Assembly: GCA_963931615.1 (NCBI GenBank)
Contig: OZ007032.1
Span: forward strand, 2,666,001 to 2,730,000
Direction: 5' to 3'
Source of the DNA: Coprenecus sp902388455
Lineage (GTDB): Bacteria > Bacteroidota > Bacteroidia > Bacteroidales > UBA932
DNA length: 64,000 nucleotides
Shown: positions 34,479 to 42,299 of the stretch, one piece after another
How positions within the stretch are numbered: the stretch's first letter is position 1
How the letters are laid out: each line of letters starts with the position of its first letter
Position numbers and translations under genes: made by a program
Notes under the pieces: model-generated
The model's input: the letters and a program-made list of their open reading frames with translations, nothing else
What the model was told of the DNA's origin: nothing
The model's database searches: none

Positions 34479-35072
34479 TCAGAACAATGTCGGATCGGGC
34501 AGTATCTGGAAGCTCCTGCGGTGCAGGGGCGTGATGCCGTATTGCGCAACGGCGCTGCGGTGTTCCGCCGTAGGGTATCCGAAGTTGCGCTCCCATCCGT
34601 ACTGGGGATACTGCTCTGCGGCCTTCCTCATGCAGTCGTCCCTGTAAGTCTTCGCTAAAATGGATGCGGCGGCGATGGATGCATAGCGGCCGTCCCCCTT
34701 GACATAACAGCGGAAAGGTATGTCCCCGTAGGGACGGAAGCGGTTGCCGTCCACTATGATATGCTGCGGGCGGACTTTCAGGGCGTCCAGGGCCCGGTGC
34801 ATGGACAGTATGGATGCCTGGAGGATATTGATCTCATCTATCTCTTCGGGAGAGGCGGAGGCTACGGCCCAGGCCAGGGCCTTGTCCTGTATGTAGTCAC
34901 GGAGTCTCTCGCGGGCCTTCCGCGAGAGCTGCTTGGAATCGTTCAGGCCCGGATCCTCGAAGTCGCCGGGCAGTATGACGGCTGCGGCGTAGACAGGCCC
35001 TGCTATGCAGCCCCGTCCCGCCTCGTCAGTGCCGGCCTCTATGACGCCGGCGATATCGTAGGCGTTCAACAT
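34479..35072 (-). CDS. rnhB: ribonuclease HII
   Basis: A 197-residue RNase HII, which cuts RNA in RNA-DNA hybrids and removes single ribonucleotides. The catalytic motif DEAGRG is at residues 16-21, with further acidic residues in NDSKQLS and VDGNRF. I chose the ATG at 35072; the frame is open to a TTG at 35084. It follows the XRE regulator gene by 12 nt, apparently on the same transcript. Confidence 0.95.
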   Translation of the reverse strand: MLNAYDIAGVIEAGTDEAGRGCIAGPVYAAAVILPGDFEDPGLNDSKQLSRKARERLRDYIQDKALAWAVASASPEEIDEINILQASILSMHRALDALKVRPQHIIVDGNRFRPYGDIPFRCYVKGDGRYASIAAASILAKTYRDDCMRKAAEQYPQYGWERNFGYPTAEHRSAVAQYGITPLHRRSFQILPDPTLF

Positions 35073-35084
35073 GCTGCAAAGCAA

Positions 35085-35420
35085 CTAAATTTTTCGCAAA
35101 AGACGGTCCTGAAGTTCGATTATTCTGTTTTTGTCGGCCAAAGCGGCCTCAAGTTCCGCTATTTTGCGGTCTTTTTCGGCTATGATTCTTTCGTATTTTT
35201 CTTTTTCACCTGGTTCGTAGCCGAGTACCAGGGCTTCTTCGGACAGGTCGAATGCATCGGCGATTTTATGCAGGTGTCCGCTTATCAGTGAAGTCTTGCC
35301 TCTTTCAATTTTATAATATGCGGTTTGGGATATCGACAGGCGTTCCGCAATCTCGGCTTGCGAGAGGTTGTGTTCCCTGCGGTAACGGGCAATCCTATTT
35401 TTGATATCCTTGTCGTTCAT
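35085..35420 (-). CDS. XRE-family regulator with C-terminal coiled coil
   Basis: A 111-residue protein. Residues 1-65 are an XRE helix-turn-helix (RREHNLSQAEIAERLSISQTAYYKIERGKTSL). The rest is a heptad-rich coiled coil (KEKYERIIAEKDRKIAELEAALADKNRIIELQDRLL) that would drive dimerisation. I chose the ATG at 35420; upstream in-frame codons do not look coding. It is upstream of rnhB and divergent from the 59-codon gene at 35616. The two similar 15-bp palindromes in between are its likely binding sites. Confidence 0.88.
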   Translation of the reverse strand: MNDKDIKNRIARYRREHNLSQAEIAERLSISQTAYYKIERGKTSLISGHLHKIADAFDLSEEALVLGYEPGEKEKYERIIAEKDRKIAELEAALADKNRIIELQDRLLRKI

Positions 35421-35425
35421 ATGAA

Positions 35426-35433
35426 CAAAAGTA
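35426..35433 (-). promoter_or_regulatory. alternative -7 element close to the XRE start
   Basis: TACTTTTG on the minus strand, 5 nt before the XRE ATG, which would give an almost leaderless mRNA. A second candidate lies at 35489-35482. Confidence 0.4.
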
Positions 35434-35466
35434 TACCCGAAATAGGAATTTATAAACAGATAGAAA

Positions 35467-35489
35467 GTTATATAATACAACCAAAAGTA
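35467..35489 (-). promoter_or_regulatory. leftward promoter with 15-bp operator (XRE side)
   Basis: Minus-strand -7 element TACTTTTG (35489-35482) is followed at once by the imperfect palindrome GTTATATAATACAAC (35467-35481), with 7-bp arms, a 1-nt centre and one non-pairing position. It would cover the transcription start. Its twin is at 35583. Confidence 0.6.
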
Positions 35490-35573
35490 ATAATACCGGA
35501 CATCACGCAGTTAAAAAACGTGTAAAAACCTTTATGTTTTTTAACAAATGGAAATAGAGACAGCAGTGCTTTA

Positions 35574-35597
35574 TAACTTTGAGTTGTAATTTACAAC
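35574..35597 (+). promoter_or_regulatory. rightward promoter with 15-bp operator (small-gene side)
   Basis: The -7 element TAACTTTG (35574-35581) is followed after 1 nt by the perfect palindrome GTTGTAATTTACAAC (35583-35597), with 7-bp arms and a 1-nt centre. The layout mirrors the leftward promoter at 35489. Shared form: GTTRTAWWWTACAAC. Confidence 0.65.
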
Positions 35598-35615
35598 CTT
35601 AAAAATAGAATTGTT

Positions 35616-35795
35616 ATGATTAGAGATGTGTCACAGCGCCGGACCTGCAGGCGCAATGAGAAAATTACTATGGCCCGACTTCTTTTTGCGCGGGAGCTTA
35701 TGGTGGAGTACGGAGTCCCTTACAGCTGTATCTGGACTTTTGCCGGCTTTTCCTCCCGGCGTCAGATGGAGAAAGCCTGGAACGCCCTCTTCTAA
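35616..35795 (+). CDS. 59-residue small basic protein, unknown
   Basis: An open frame of 59 codons, ATG at 35616 to TAA at 35793-35795. The protein starts MIRDVSQRRTCRRNEKITMA, is basic at the N-terminus, and has a mixed hydrophobic/aromatic second half (VEYGVPYSCIWTFAG) ending MEKAWNALF. I recognise no family. Support for a real gene: a proper promoter 35 nt upstream, an operator-like palindrome at the start site, a terminator 24 nt after the stop, and no competing gene. It is divergent from the XRE regulator gene, so the pair may form one regulatory unit. Confidence 0.6.
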   Translation: MIRDVSQRRTCRRNEKITMARLLFARELMVEYGVPYSCIWTFAGFSSRRQMEKAWNALF

Positions 35796-35818
35796 ACCAC
35801 CGCCCCCCCCAAAAAAAA

Positions 35819-35854
35819 AAGCCGCACCGGACCAACCGATGCGGCTTCTTTTTT
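35819..35854. terminator. intrinsic terminator, probably bidirectional
   Basis: Arms AAGCCGCA (35819-35826) and TGCGGCTT (35840-35847) with inner CGG/CCG pairing, then a T-rich tail (35848-35854) on the plus strand. The A10 run on the left side (35811-35820) serves the minus strand. It ends the 59-codon gene and, leftward, the EF-G paralog. A C8 run precedes the A run. Confidence 0.75.
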
Positions 35855-35941
35855 CAATCACCGCGTTAACTGTGGCTAGAATGACCGGGTTATGATACCG
35901 CAGACAACGCAGCAGTTCGCCCGTTATGACGCGCCGAAGGG

Positions 35942-38095
35942 TTATTCGTCCTTCTCTTCTTCCTGATAAGCCTTCAGCAGCTTCTCCTGGACGTCGGCAG
36001 GTACCTGCTGGTACTCAGCCATCTCCATTGTGAAGGAAGCGCGTCCCGATGTCAGCGAGCTGAGGGTGGTGGAGTACTTGTAGAGCTCTGCCAGAGGCAC
36101 GCGGGCCTTGAGCACCTCGAAGCCCTTGACGCTGCTCATGCCCTCAATCATGGCCCTGCGGCCCTGGAGGTCGGACATCACGTCGCCCATGTACTCACCG
36201 GGCACCATGATTTCGATGTTGCAGATAGGCTCCATGATCTTAGGGCCGGCGTTGCGGAAGGCCTCCTTGAAGGCGTTGCGGGCTGCCAGCTTGAAGGAGA
36301 TCTCGTTGGAGTCCACCGGGTGCATCTTACCGTCGTACACGTAGACGCGGATATCGCGGGCGTAGGAGCCTGTCAGAGGACCTTCCTCCATCTTCTCCAT
36401 GATACCCTTGAGGATGGCGGGCATGAAGCGGGCGTCGATGGCGCCGCCGACGATACAGTTGTAGAACTCGAGCTTACCGCCCCAGTCCATGGTGTATTCT
36501 TCCTTGGACTTGATGTTGAGCACCATTTCCTTGCCGTCTACCTTGAAGCGGTTGTTCTGGGGAGCGCCATCCACGTAGGGCTCCAGAAGGAGGTGAACCT
36601 CACCGAACTGACCGGCACCGCCGGACTGTTTCTTGTGGCGGTAGTTGGCTGCGGCGACCTTGGTGATGGTCTCGCGGTAGGAGATGCGGGGTGCCATGAA
36701 CTCGATCTCCATCTTGTTGATGTTGTTGATCTGCCACTTGAGGATGTTGATGTGCTGCTCGCCCTGTCCGCTGAGGATGGTCTGCTTGAGCTCCTTGGCG
36801 TACTGTACGATGTAGGTGGGATCTTCGGCTGCGGCCTTGTTGAGGATCTCGCCGAGCTTCTCCTCGTCCTTCTCGTCCACTGCCTTGATGGCTGTGCGGT
36901 ACTTGGCCTGAGGATAGACGATGGGCTCATAGACGATTTCCTGTCCGGGAGCGCAGAGTGTCTGGTTGGACTTCACTGTCTTCAGCTTAACGGTGCAGCC
37001 TATGTCGCCGGCCACCATCTCGCTGACTTTCTCCCTCTTCTTGCCGGCTACGGCGAAGATCTGGGATATGCGCTCCTTGTTGCCGTTCTCTGCGTTGACG
37101 AGGTCCATGCCCTCAGTCAGCTTGCCTGACATAACCTTGAAGTAGGCTACATCGCCGAGGTGCTGCTCCAGAGCGTTCTTAAAGATGAAAATCGAAGTGG
37201 GACCGTCGGCGCTGCAGGGTATGCTGCCTCCGTCCTTGGTGGGCTCGCTGTCGTTTGCGGGTGAGGGAGCTACGTTGATCATGAACTCCATGAGTTTCTT
37301 GACACCGATGTCCTTCCTGGCGGATATACAGAAGGTAGGCATGATGGAGCCCTGGAGGAAACCGAGGTTGAGTCCCTTCTCAATCTCCTCGCGGGTGAGC
37401 TCTCCGGCGTCGAAGTATTTCTCCATGAGGGCCTCGTCGCTCTCTGCGGCCATCTCTGTGAGGGCTGCGAGCACTTCGTCGGCCTGGCCCTTGAGGTCTG
37501 CGGGGATGTCATGCTCCTCGCGGGTGCCGTTATCGTCCTTGAAGGTGTACATCTTCATGGTGAGCACGTCGATGAATCCGTTGAATCCGGCCCCTACGGC
37601 TACGGGGAACTGTACGAGTACTATCTTGCTGCCGAAGGCCTCTTTCAGGGAGTCGATGGTGCTTTCCCAGTTGGCTTTCTCAGCATCGAGCTGGTTGACG
37701 GCCACCACAACGGGCTTCTTATAGTTTTCAGCGTATCTTCCGAAAATCTCAGTACCTACTTCCACACCCTGCTGGGCATTGACTACGAGTATACCGGAGT
37801 CGCATACCTTGAACGAGGAGATCACTCCGCCGATGAAGTCGTCGGCACCTGGAGTATCCATGATATTCAGCTTGTTGTCCATGAACTCCGTGTACAGGGG
37901 AGTCGAATAGATGGAGCGCTGGTTGATCTGCTCGATTTCGGTGTTGTCACTGATGGTGTTCTTCGCTTCTACGGTTCCTCTGCGGTCAATCACTTTGCCT
38001 TCGAACATCATGGCTTCCGACAAGGTGGTCTTTCCAGATTTAGAGCTTCCCAGAAGCACGACATTTCTGATGTTTCCGGTCTGGTAGGTTTTCAT
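35942..38095 (-). CDS. elongation factor G paralog (EF-G2 type)
   Basis: A 717-residue protein with the five EF-G domains. The P-loop GSSKSGKT (16-23) is normal. The G3 motif reads DTPGADDF (80-87) in place of DTPGHVDF: the His needed for GTP hydrolysis is Ala84. G4 is NQLD (134-137) rather than NKxD. This fits the second, non-housekeeping EF-G of Bacteroides, reported to support translocation without GTPase activity and to matter in the gut. No rps or tuf genes are near, as expected for a paralog. It ends at the terminator near 35819. Confidence 0.88.
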   Translation of the reverse strand: MKTYQTGNIRNVVLLGSSKSGKTTLSEAMMFEGKVIDRRGTVEAKNTISDNTEIEQINQRSIYSTPLYTEFMDNKLNIMDTPGADDFIGGVISSFKVCDSGILVVNAQQGVEVGTEIFGRYAENYKKPVVVAVNQLDAEKANWESTIDSLKEAFGSKIVLVQFPVAVGAGFNGFIDVLTMKMYTFKDDNGTREEHDIPADLKGQADEVLAALTEMAAESDEALMEKYFDAGELTREEIEKGLNLGFLQGSIMPTFCISARKDIGVKKLMEFMINVAPSPANDSEPTKDGGSIPCSADGPTSIFIFKNALEQHLGDVAYFKVMSGKLTEGMDLVNAENGNKERISQIFAVAGKKREKVSEMVAGDIGCTVKLKTVKSNQTLCAPGQEIVYEPIVYPQAKYRTAIKAVDEKDEEKLGEILNKAAAEDPTYIVQYAKELKQTILSGQGEQHINILKWQINNINKMEIEFMAPRISYRETITKVAAANYRHKKQSGGAGQFGEVHLLLEPYVDGAPQNNRFKVDGKEMVLNIKSKEEYTMDWGGKLEFYNCIVGGAIDARFMPAILKGIMEKMEEGPLTGSYARDIRVYVYDGKMHPVDSNEISFKLAARNAFKEAFRNAGPKIMEPICNIEIMVPGEYMGDVMSDLQGRRAMIEGMSSVKGFEVLKARVPLAELYKYSTTLSSLTSGRASFTMEMAEYQQVPADVQEKLLKAYQEEEKDE

Positions 38096-38187
38096 TTTAT
38101 CAAAAGATTAATATTAGTAGTTAGTAAATTTTGTCAATATCCTACAAATTTAGAGAATCTGTAAGACAAATGCAAGAATACAGCTGC

Positions 38188-38841
38188 CTAATTGCAAAAA
38201 AGTCCGTCCCGCATCTCGAGCATCCGGTCCGACATGGCCGCCAGGTCCCGGTCATGGGTGACGATGATGACGGTCTGTCCGAAGCGGTCGCGGAGGTCGA
38301 AGAAAAGCTGGTGGATGTCTTTCTTGGTATTGCTGTCCAGGTTGCCCGAGGGCTCGTCGGCCAGAATGACGCTGGGGCGGTTGATAACGGCTCTGGCAAT
38401 GGCTACCCGCTGCTGCTCCCCGCCGGAGAGTTCGGCGGGCTTGTGCTCCAGTCTGTGGCTCAGTCCCAGGGAAGAAAGCAGCTCCGATGCCTGCCGTCTG
38501 GCGTCGGATGCGCCTTTACGGGCTATCAGTGCCGGAATCATGACGTTCTCGAGTGCCGTGAATTCGGGCAGCAGGTGGTGGAACTGAAATACGAATCCTA
38601 TCCTCCGGTTGCGGAAATCAGCCAAAGCATTGGAAGACAGCGAGAATATATCAGTGCCGTCAATCAGCACCTTTCCGGTGTCAGGACGTGATAGTGAGCC
38701 TAGTATCTGCAGTAGGGTTGATTTGCCGGCGCCGCTGGCTCCGACAATTGATATGACTTCCCTGTCTACGGCCTGGAAGTCTATGCCCTTGAGGACTTTT
38801 ACAGGACCGAAGCTCTTGGTGATCGATGTTGCTTCTATCAT
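38188..38841 (-). CDS. LolD-type ABC transporter ATP-binding protein
   Basis: A 217-residue ABC ATPase of the LolD/MacB group: Walker A GASGAGKST (34-42), signature LSGGEQQRVAIARA, Walker B VILADEPSGNLD, and an H-loop in IIVTHD. The family drives release of lipoproteins from the inner membrane or other MacB-type export. No permease gene is next to it. Its start overlaps the stop of the upstream periplasmic-protein gene by 4 nt (ATGA), and it closes the leftward operon. Confidence 0.9.
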   Translation of the reverse strand: MIEATSITKSFGPVKVLKGIDFQAVDREVISIVGASGAGKSTLLQILGSLSRPDTGKVLIDGTDIFSLSSNALADFRNRRIGFVFQFHHLLPEFTALENVMIPALIARKGASDARRQASELLSSLGLSHRLEHKPAELSGGEQQRVAIARAVINRPSVILADEPSGNLDSNTKKDIHQLFFDLRDRFGQTVIIVTHDRDLAAMSDRMLEMRDGLFCN

Positions 38842-39359
38842 GGTTTCTTATTGTCCATGCCGGGCTTTTTCCACATCTTTATCATCTTGACGCGGAATTC
38901 CTCTTCGGCAACGTACATCATTGCTACTTTTTCTGCCGGAAGAATCTTCAAGAACTCATCCAGATAGAGTCTTTCCAGATCGTCATCCTCTCTGCAGCCG
39001 TCTATGTATTCCATCAGGAGCTTCTTGACAGCTACTTCAGAGGCGCTGCCTTCCTCGGTCATTCTGCGGATCTGGTGGAATCTGTCACGACTGGCCTTGC
39101 GGGCATCACCGATAGCTTTGCGGTATTCGTTGTAGACGGGCCAGAATTTGCCGGCTTCCTCGGGGGTGAGCTCCATTTTCGTGGTGAAGAATGCGATGCG
39201 CGCACTCTCCAGCTTTTCTTTGTTGTCGGGGTCGGATTTGGACCGGTCAGCCGGGCAGCAGGATTCGGAAGGTGCTGCAGGTGATGGTTGTGCCACGGTC
39301 GGCAGGGATAGCAGAAGTGTTCCTGCCAGTGTAAGGAAAAATGTCTTGATAAATCTCAT
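38838..39359 (-). CDS. Spy/CpxP-like periplasmic protein
   Basis: A 173-residue exported protein (signal peptide about 1-23, ending TVAQ). The mature part is helical with LTPEEAGKFWPVYNEYRKAI, the LTxxQ-like motif region of Spy/CpxP/CnrX proteins in its Bacteroidota form. A CC pair lies near residues 34-35. It follows a sigma factor and a one-span membrane protein, the same order of parts as in sigma/anti-sigma/periplasmic sensor modules such as CnrYXH. A role as envelope-stress or metal sensor is inferred, not shown. Confidence 0.65.
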   Translation of the reverse strand: MRFIKTFFLTLAGTLLLSLPTVAQPSPAAPSESCCPADRSKSDPDNKEKLESARIAFFTTKMELTPEEAGKFWPVYNEYRKAIGDARKASRDRFHQIRRMTEEGSASEVAVKKLLMEYIDGCREDDDLERLYLDEFLKILPAEKVAMMYVAEEEFRVKMIKMWKKPGMDNKKP

Positions 39360-39388
39360 ATCTCTCTAGGGTTCTTATGGTTAAGGTT

Positions 39389-39856
39389 TTAGTTCAGTTC
39401 TATGTCTTCTCCGTCATCGAGGTATTCCCATATATCCTCTTCCGTGAGAGTGGCTTCCAGATCTTCCATGATTTCGCCTTCGATGTCGACTGTGTTCTCA
39501 AGTGAATAGGTGAATGCGGAGTCTACATCTATCTCGTCATAGTAGGCATATATAAAACTGCTTTCCAGATATCCTTCTTCTATCATGGCCATGATAGGGT
39601 CATCCGATTCCAGCGGACTGTCATAGAGGAGGGGAGTGATTTTCGAGGCTATCCAGCCCAAACCGGCTATGGCTCCGAACATGAGCGCCATCATGAATGC
39701 CGGCTTGGCTTTTATGACGAAAGAGGCAAAGGGACCGGCCGGGCGGTGAATCCTTTCGCGTACCCTGTCCTCCAGCGACTCGAAATAGCCGTCCGGAACG
39801 GTGAAGGGATTGTTGGTCATATTTTCTTTCATTTCGCTCATACGTTTATTAGACAT
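39389..39856 (-). CDS. single-span membrane protein, putative anti-sigma factor
   Basis: A 155-residue protein with a short cytoplasmic N-terminus (NPFTVPDGYFESLEDRVRERI, a segment common at the start of Bacteroidota anti-sigma-type proteins), one membrane span at about 51-70, and an acidic C-terminal domain rich in Asp/Glu. It lies 17 nt after the ECF sigma stop, which is the main reason to call it the anti-sigma partner. No zinc-binding anti-sigma motif is visible. Confidence 0.6.
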   Translation of the reverse strand: MSNKRMSEMKENMTNNPFTVPDGYFESLEDRVRERIHRPAGPFASFVIKAKPAFMMALMFGAIAGLGWIASKITPLLYDSPLESDDPIMAMIEEGYLESSFIYAYYDEIDVDSAFTYSLENTVDIEGEIMEDLEATLTEEDIWEYLDDGEDIELN

Positions 39857-39873
39857 CTTGGACAGCCATAGGA

Positions 39874-40419
39874 TTAATCCTCTTCATTCAAATATCGCTT
39901 CATCTTTATGAATGCGTGATGATAGGATGCCTTGATGGAACCTACAGTCCCTTTGAGAGTCTTGGCTATGTCTTCGAATTTCATCTGGTCGAAGTATCTC
40001 ATGGCGAATACCACTTTTTGTTTCGGTGGCAGTTTCTCCATTCCGGCATAGAGTCTACGGGTAATCTCGTCACCGGTGAAATAGGGGTCGGCAGTGAATT
40101 TTTCAGCGAGGGTACGTTCCTTGCCGGTAAGAGAGAACATCGTCTTCAGGCGCTTGCTCTTAAGAAAATTGATGGTCTCGTTGACGGCTATTCTATAGAG
40201 CCAGGTGTAGAGCTTGCAGTCCTCGCGGAAATCCGGCAGGTATTTCCATGCCTTGATGAAGGTGTTCTGCAGCAGATCGTCAGCGTCATCATGGTCGAAC
40301 ACCATTCTGCGGATCTGCCAGTAGAGGTCGCGGGAATACCGGCGCACCAGGAGGTTGAAGGCGTAGTCCTCCTTCCCCTCCTGGCGGAATGCGTCCAGTA
40401 TTTCCTTGTCCTCAGTCAT
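39874..40419 (-). CDS. ECF RNA polymerase sigma factor
   Basis: A 181-residue RpoE-like sigma factor. Region 2 has HDDADDLLQNTFIKAWKYLP and region 4 has LPPKQKVVFAMRYFDQMKFEDIAKTL. Its ATG directly follows the transketolase C-subunit stop (TAA then ATG, no gap), so translation is probably coupled. It belongs to a different ECF group from the FecR-linked sigma at 10114. It probably controls the envelope module that follows. Confidence 0.92.
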   Translation of the reverse strand: MTEDKEILDAFRQEGKEDYAFNLLVRRYSRDLYWQIRRMVFDHDDADDLLQNTFIKAWKYLPDFREDCKLYTWLYRIAVNETINFLKSKRLKTMFSLTGKERTLAEKFTADPYFTGDEITRRLYAGMEKLPPKQKVVFAMRYFDQMKFEDIAKTLKGTVGSIKASYHHAFIKMKRYLNEED

Positions 40420-41379
40420 TTATTTCTTTCTGGAAATGGCTTTCAGTGCGGCGGATACGATATGTTCTGCATCGAGGCCGTAGGCTTTCATCAGTTCGGC
40501 GGGCTTGCCGCTCTGACCGAAGAGATCGTCCACGGCCACTATCTCGACGGGGCAGGGGGTGTGGCGGGCCAGTACTCCGGCGATCAGCTCTCCAAGGCCT
40601 CCGGCAATCAGGTGCTCCTCGGCTGTAACCACCGCTCCGGTCTTGGCGGCGGAAGCGAGCACAGCCTCCGTATCCAGGGGCTTGATGGTGTGTATGTCAA
40701 TAACTTCTGCAGAGATTCCCTGTTTTTCCAGCTCCTCGGCTGCAAGGAGGGCCTCCCATACCAGGTGGCCGGTGGCGAAGACGGTCACATCCTTTCCTTC
40801 GACCAGTTTCAGGGCTTTCCCTATCTCGAATACCTGGTCTTCGGGAGTGAAATTGGGTACGGAGGGACGGCCGAAGCGGAGATAAACGGGTCCTTCGTAG
40901 GAGGCAGCCGCAATGGTCGCGGCCTTGGTCTGATTGTAGTCGCAGGGATTGATGACGGTCATGCGCGGAAGCATCCTCATCATGCCGATGTCCTCCATGA
41001 CCTGATGGGTGGCTCCGTCCTCTCCGAGGGTGATGCCGGCGTGGGAGGCGGCTATCTTGACGTTGGTATTGGCATAGCAGATGCCCTGACGGACCTGGTC
41101 GTAGACGCGGGAGGTCACGAAGTTGGCGAAGGAGCCGGCGAAGGGAATCCTGCCGCTGAGCGACAGTCCGGCGGCCACGTCTATCATGTCTGCCTCGGCT
41201 ATGCCGCACTGGAAGAAGCGGTCGGGGTGCTCCTTGGCGAATGTGTTCATCTTCAGGGAGCCGGTGAGGTCAGCGCACAGTGCGACCACTTTGTCATTGG
41301 TCCTGCCCAGCTCCGTGAGTCCTGCTCCGAAACCCGAGCGTGTATCCTTGTTTCCTGTATTTATGAATTTTTCCATCAT
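40420..41379 (-). CDS. transketolase, C-terminal subunit
   Basis: A 319-residue half-transketolase with the pyrimidine-binding domain (ALCADLTGSLKMNTFAKEHPDRFFQCGIAEADMIDVAAGL) and the C-terminal transketolase domain (VFATGHLVWEALLAAEELEKQGISAEVIDIHTIKPLD). It pairs with the N-terminal half encoded 18 nt upstream to move two-carbon units between sugar phosphates with thiamine diphosphate. Split transketolases are common in bacteria. ATG codons at 41379 and 41376 are both possible. Confidence 0.93.
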   Translation of the reverse strand: MMEKFINTGNKDTRSGFGAGLTELGRTNDKVVALCADLTGSLKMNTFAKEHPDRFFQCGIAEADMIDVAAGLSLSGRIPFAGSFANFVTSRVYDQVRQGICYANTNVKIAASHAGITLGEDGATHQVMEDIGMMRMLPRMTVINPCDYNQTKAATIAAASYEGPVYLRFGRPSVPNFTPEDQVFEIGKALKLVEGKDVTVFATGHLVWEALLAAEELEKQGISAEVIDIHTIKPLDTEAVLASAAKTGAVVTAEEHLIAGGLGELIAGVLARHTPCPVEIVAVDDLFGQSGKPAELMKAYGLDAEHIVSAALKAISRKK

Positions 41380-41397
41380 TGTCCTGTACCTTAAATA

Positions 41398-42243
41398 TTA
41401 ATAATCTCCGAGAGTCTCCTTTACCTGGGCGAGGGCCTTTTCGCAGAGCTCCGGCGAGGGTGCCTTGCCATGCCATTCGTTGGTGCCTTCCATGAAATCC
41501 ACTCCCTTGCCCATGACGGTGTGGAAGAGAATCATCACCGGCTTGCCGTGGCGCGAGAGGGACCTGGCCTGAGCGAAGGCGTCGAGGATGGCCTGCATAT
41601 CGTGGCCGTCGGCCTGGACGCATTCCCATCCGAAAGCCTTCCATTTGGTCTCGAGGTCTCCAAGGCCGATGACCGAATCCACCGTGCCGTCTATCTGCTG
41701 ATGGTTCCAGTCGGTCATGGCTATGAGGTTGTCCACCTTGTGGTGGGCGGCGAACATGGCGGCCTCCCATATCTGGCCTTCCTCGCTCTCGCCGTCGCCG
41801 CAGAGGACGTAGACAGTGTTGTCCTCACCGTCCAGTCTCTTGCCAAGGGCGGCGCCGCAGGCTACGGAGAGACCCTGACCGAGTGAGCCTGAGGGCATGT
41901 AGACACCCGGCAGGTTGAAATCGGTCGAGGGGTGGCCCTGAAGTCTGGAGCCAAGATGCCTGAAGGTTCCCAGTTCGGAAACGGGGAAATACCCTGTGCG
42001 GGCAAGTATGCTGTAGAGCAGGGGAGACATGTGTCCTGTAGAGAGGATGAACATATCCTGGCCCTTGCCGCTGCGGTTCCAGCCTTCGGGTGTGTGTTTC
42101 ATTACGTCCAGATACAGAGCAGTAATGAAGTCGGTGCTGCTCATCGAGCCGCCGGGATGTCCGCAACCGGCCTGGGTGACCATTCTCAGTATGTCCCTGC
42201 GGACCTGGGACGCTGTGTCGGTCAGCTTTTGTATGTCAGTCAT
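41398..42243 (-). CDS. transketolase, N-terminal subunit
   Basis: A 281-residue protein with the thiamine diphosphate-binding half: GHPGGSMSSTDFITALYLDV, GSLGQGLSVACGAALGKRLDG, and the GDG-containing cofactor motif GDGESEEGQIWEAAMFAAHHKVDNLIAMTDWNHQQIDG. It begins the six-gene leftward operon and is divergent from lepA. Together with the next gene it rebuilds a full transketolase. Confidence 0.94.
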   Translation of the reverse strand: MTDIQKLTDTASQVRRDILRMVTQAGCGHPGGSMSSTDFITALYLDVMKHTPEGWNRSGKGQDMFILSTGHMSPLLYSILARTGYFPVSELGTFRHLGSRLQGHPSTDFNLPGVYMPSGSLGQGLSVACGAALGKRLDGEDNTVYVLCGDGESEEGQIWEAAMFAAHHKVDNLIAMTDWNHQQIDGTVDSVIGLGDLETKWKAFGWECVQADGHDMQAILDAFAQARSLSRHGKPVMILFHTVMGKGVDFMEGTNEWHGKAPSPELCEKALAQVKETLGDY

Positions 42244-42272
42244 ATCAGTTTGTGTTTATCCCGCTAAGATAG

Positions 42273-42280
42273 TATATTTG
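42273..42280 (+). promoter_or_regulatory. -7 promoter element of lepA
   Basis: TATATTTG, 19 nt before the lepA ATG at 42300. Confidence 0.6.
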
Positions 42281-42299
42281 CAGCGATTATCTGAAGAAA

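Noticed and set aside
35801..35820. C8-A10 homopolymer run as a phase-variable tract
   Set aside because: It lies after the stop codon of the 59-codon gene and before the terminator, so slippage would not change a protein.
35626..35895. 89-codon plus-strand open frame overlapping the 59-codon gene
   Set aside because: It runs through the C and A runs and the terminator hairpin, giving a poly-Pro/Lys stretch. The 59-codon frame fits the signals better.
39916..41394. Long open frame (492 codons) on the plus strand
   Set aside because: It lies antisense to the ECF sigma and transketolase genes, which have clear family motifs. Its translation is low-complexity and matches nothing.
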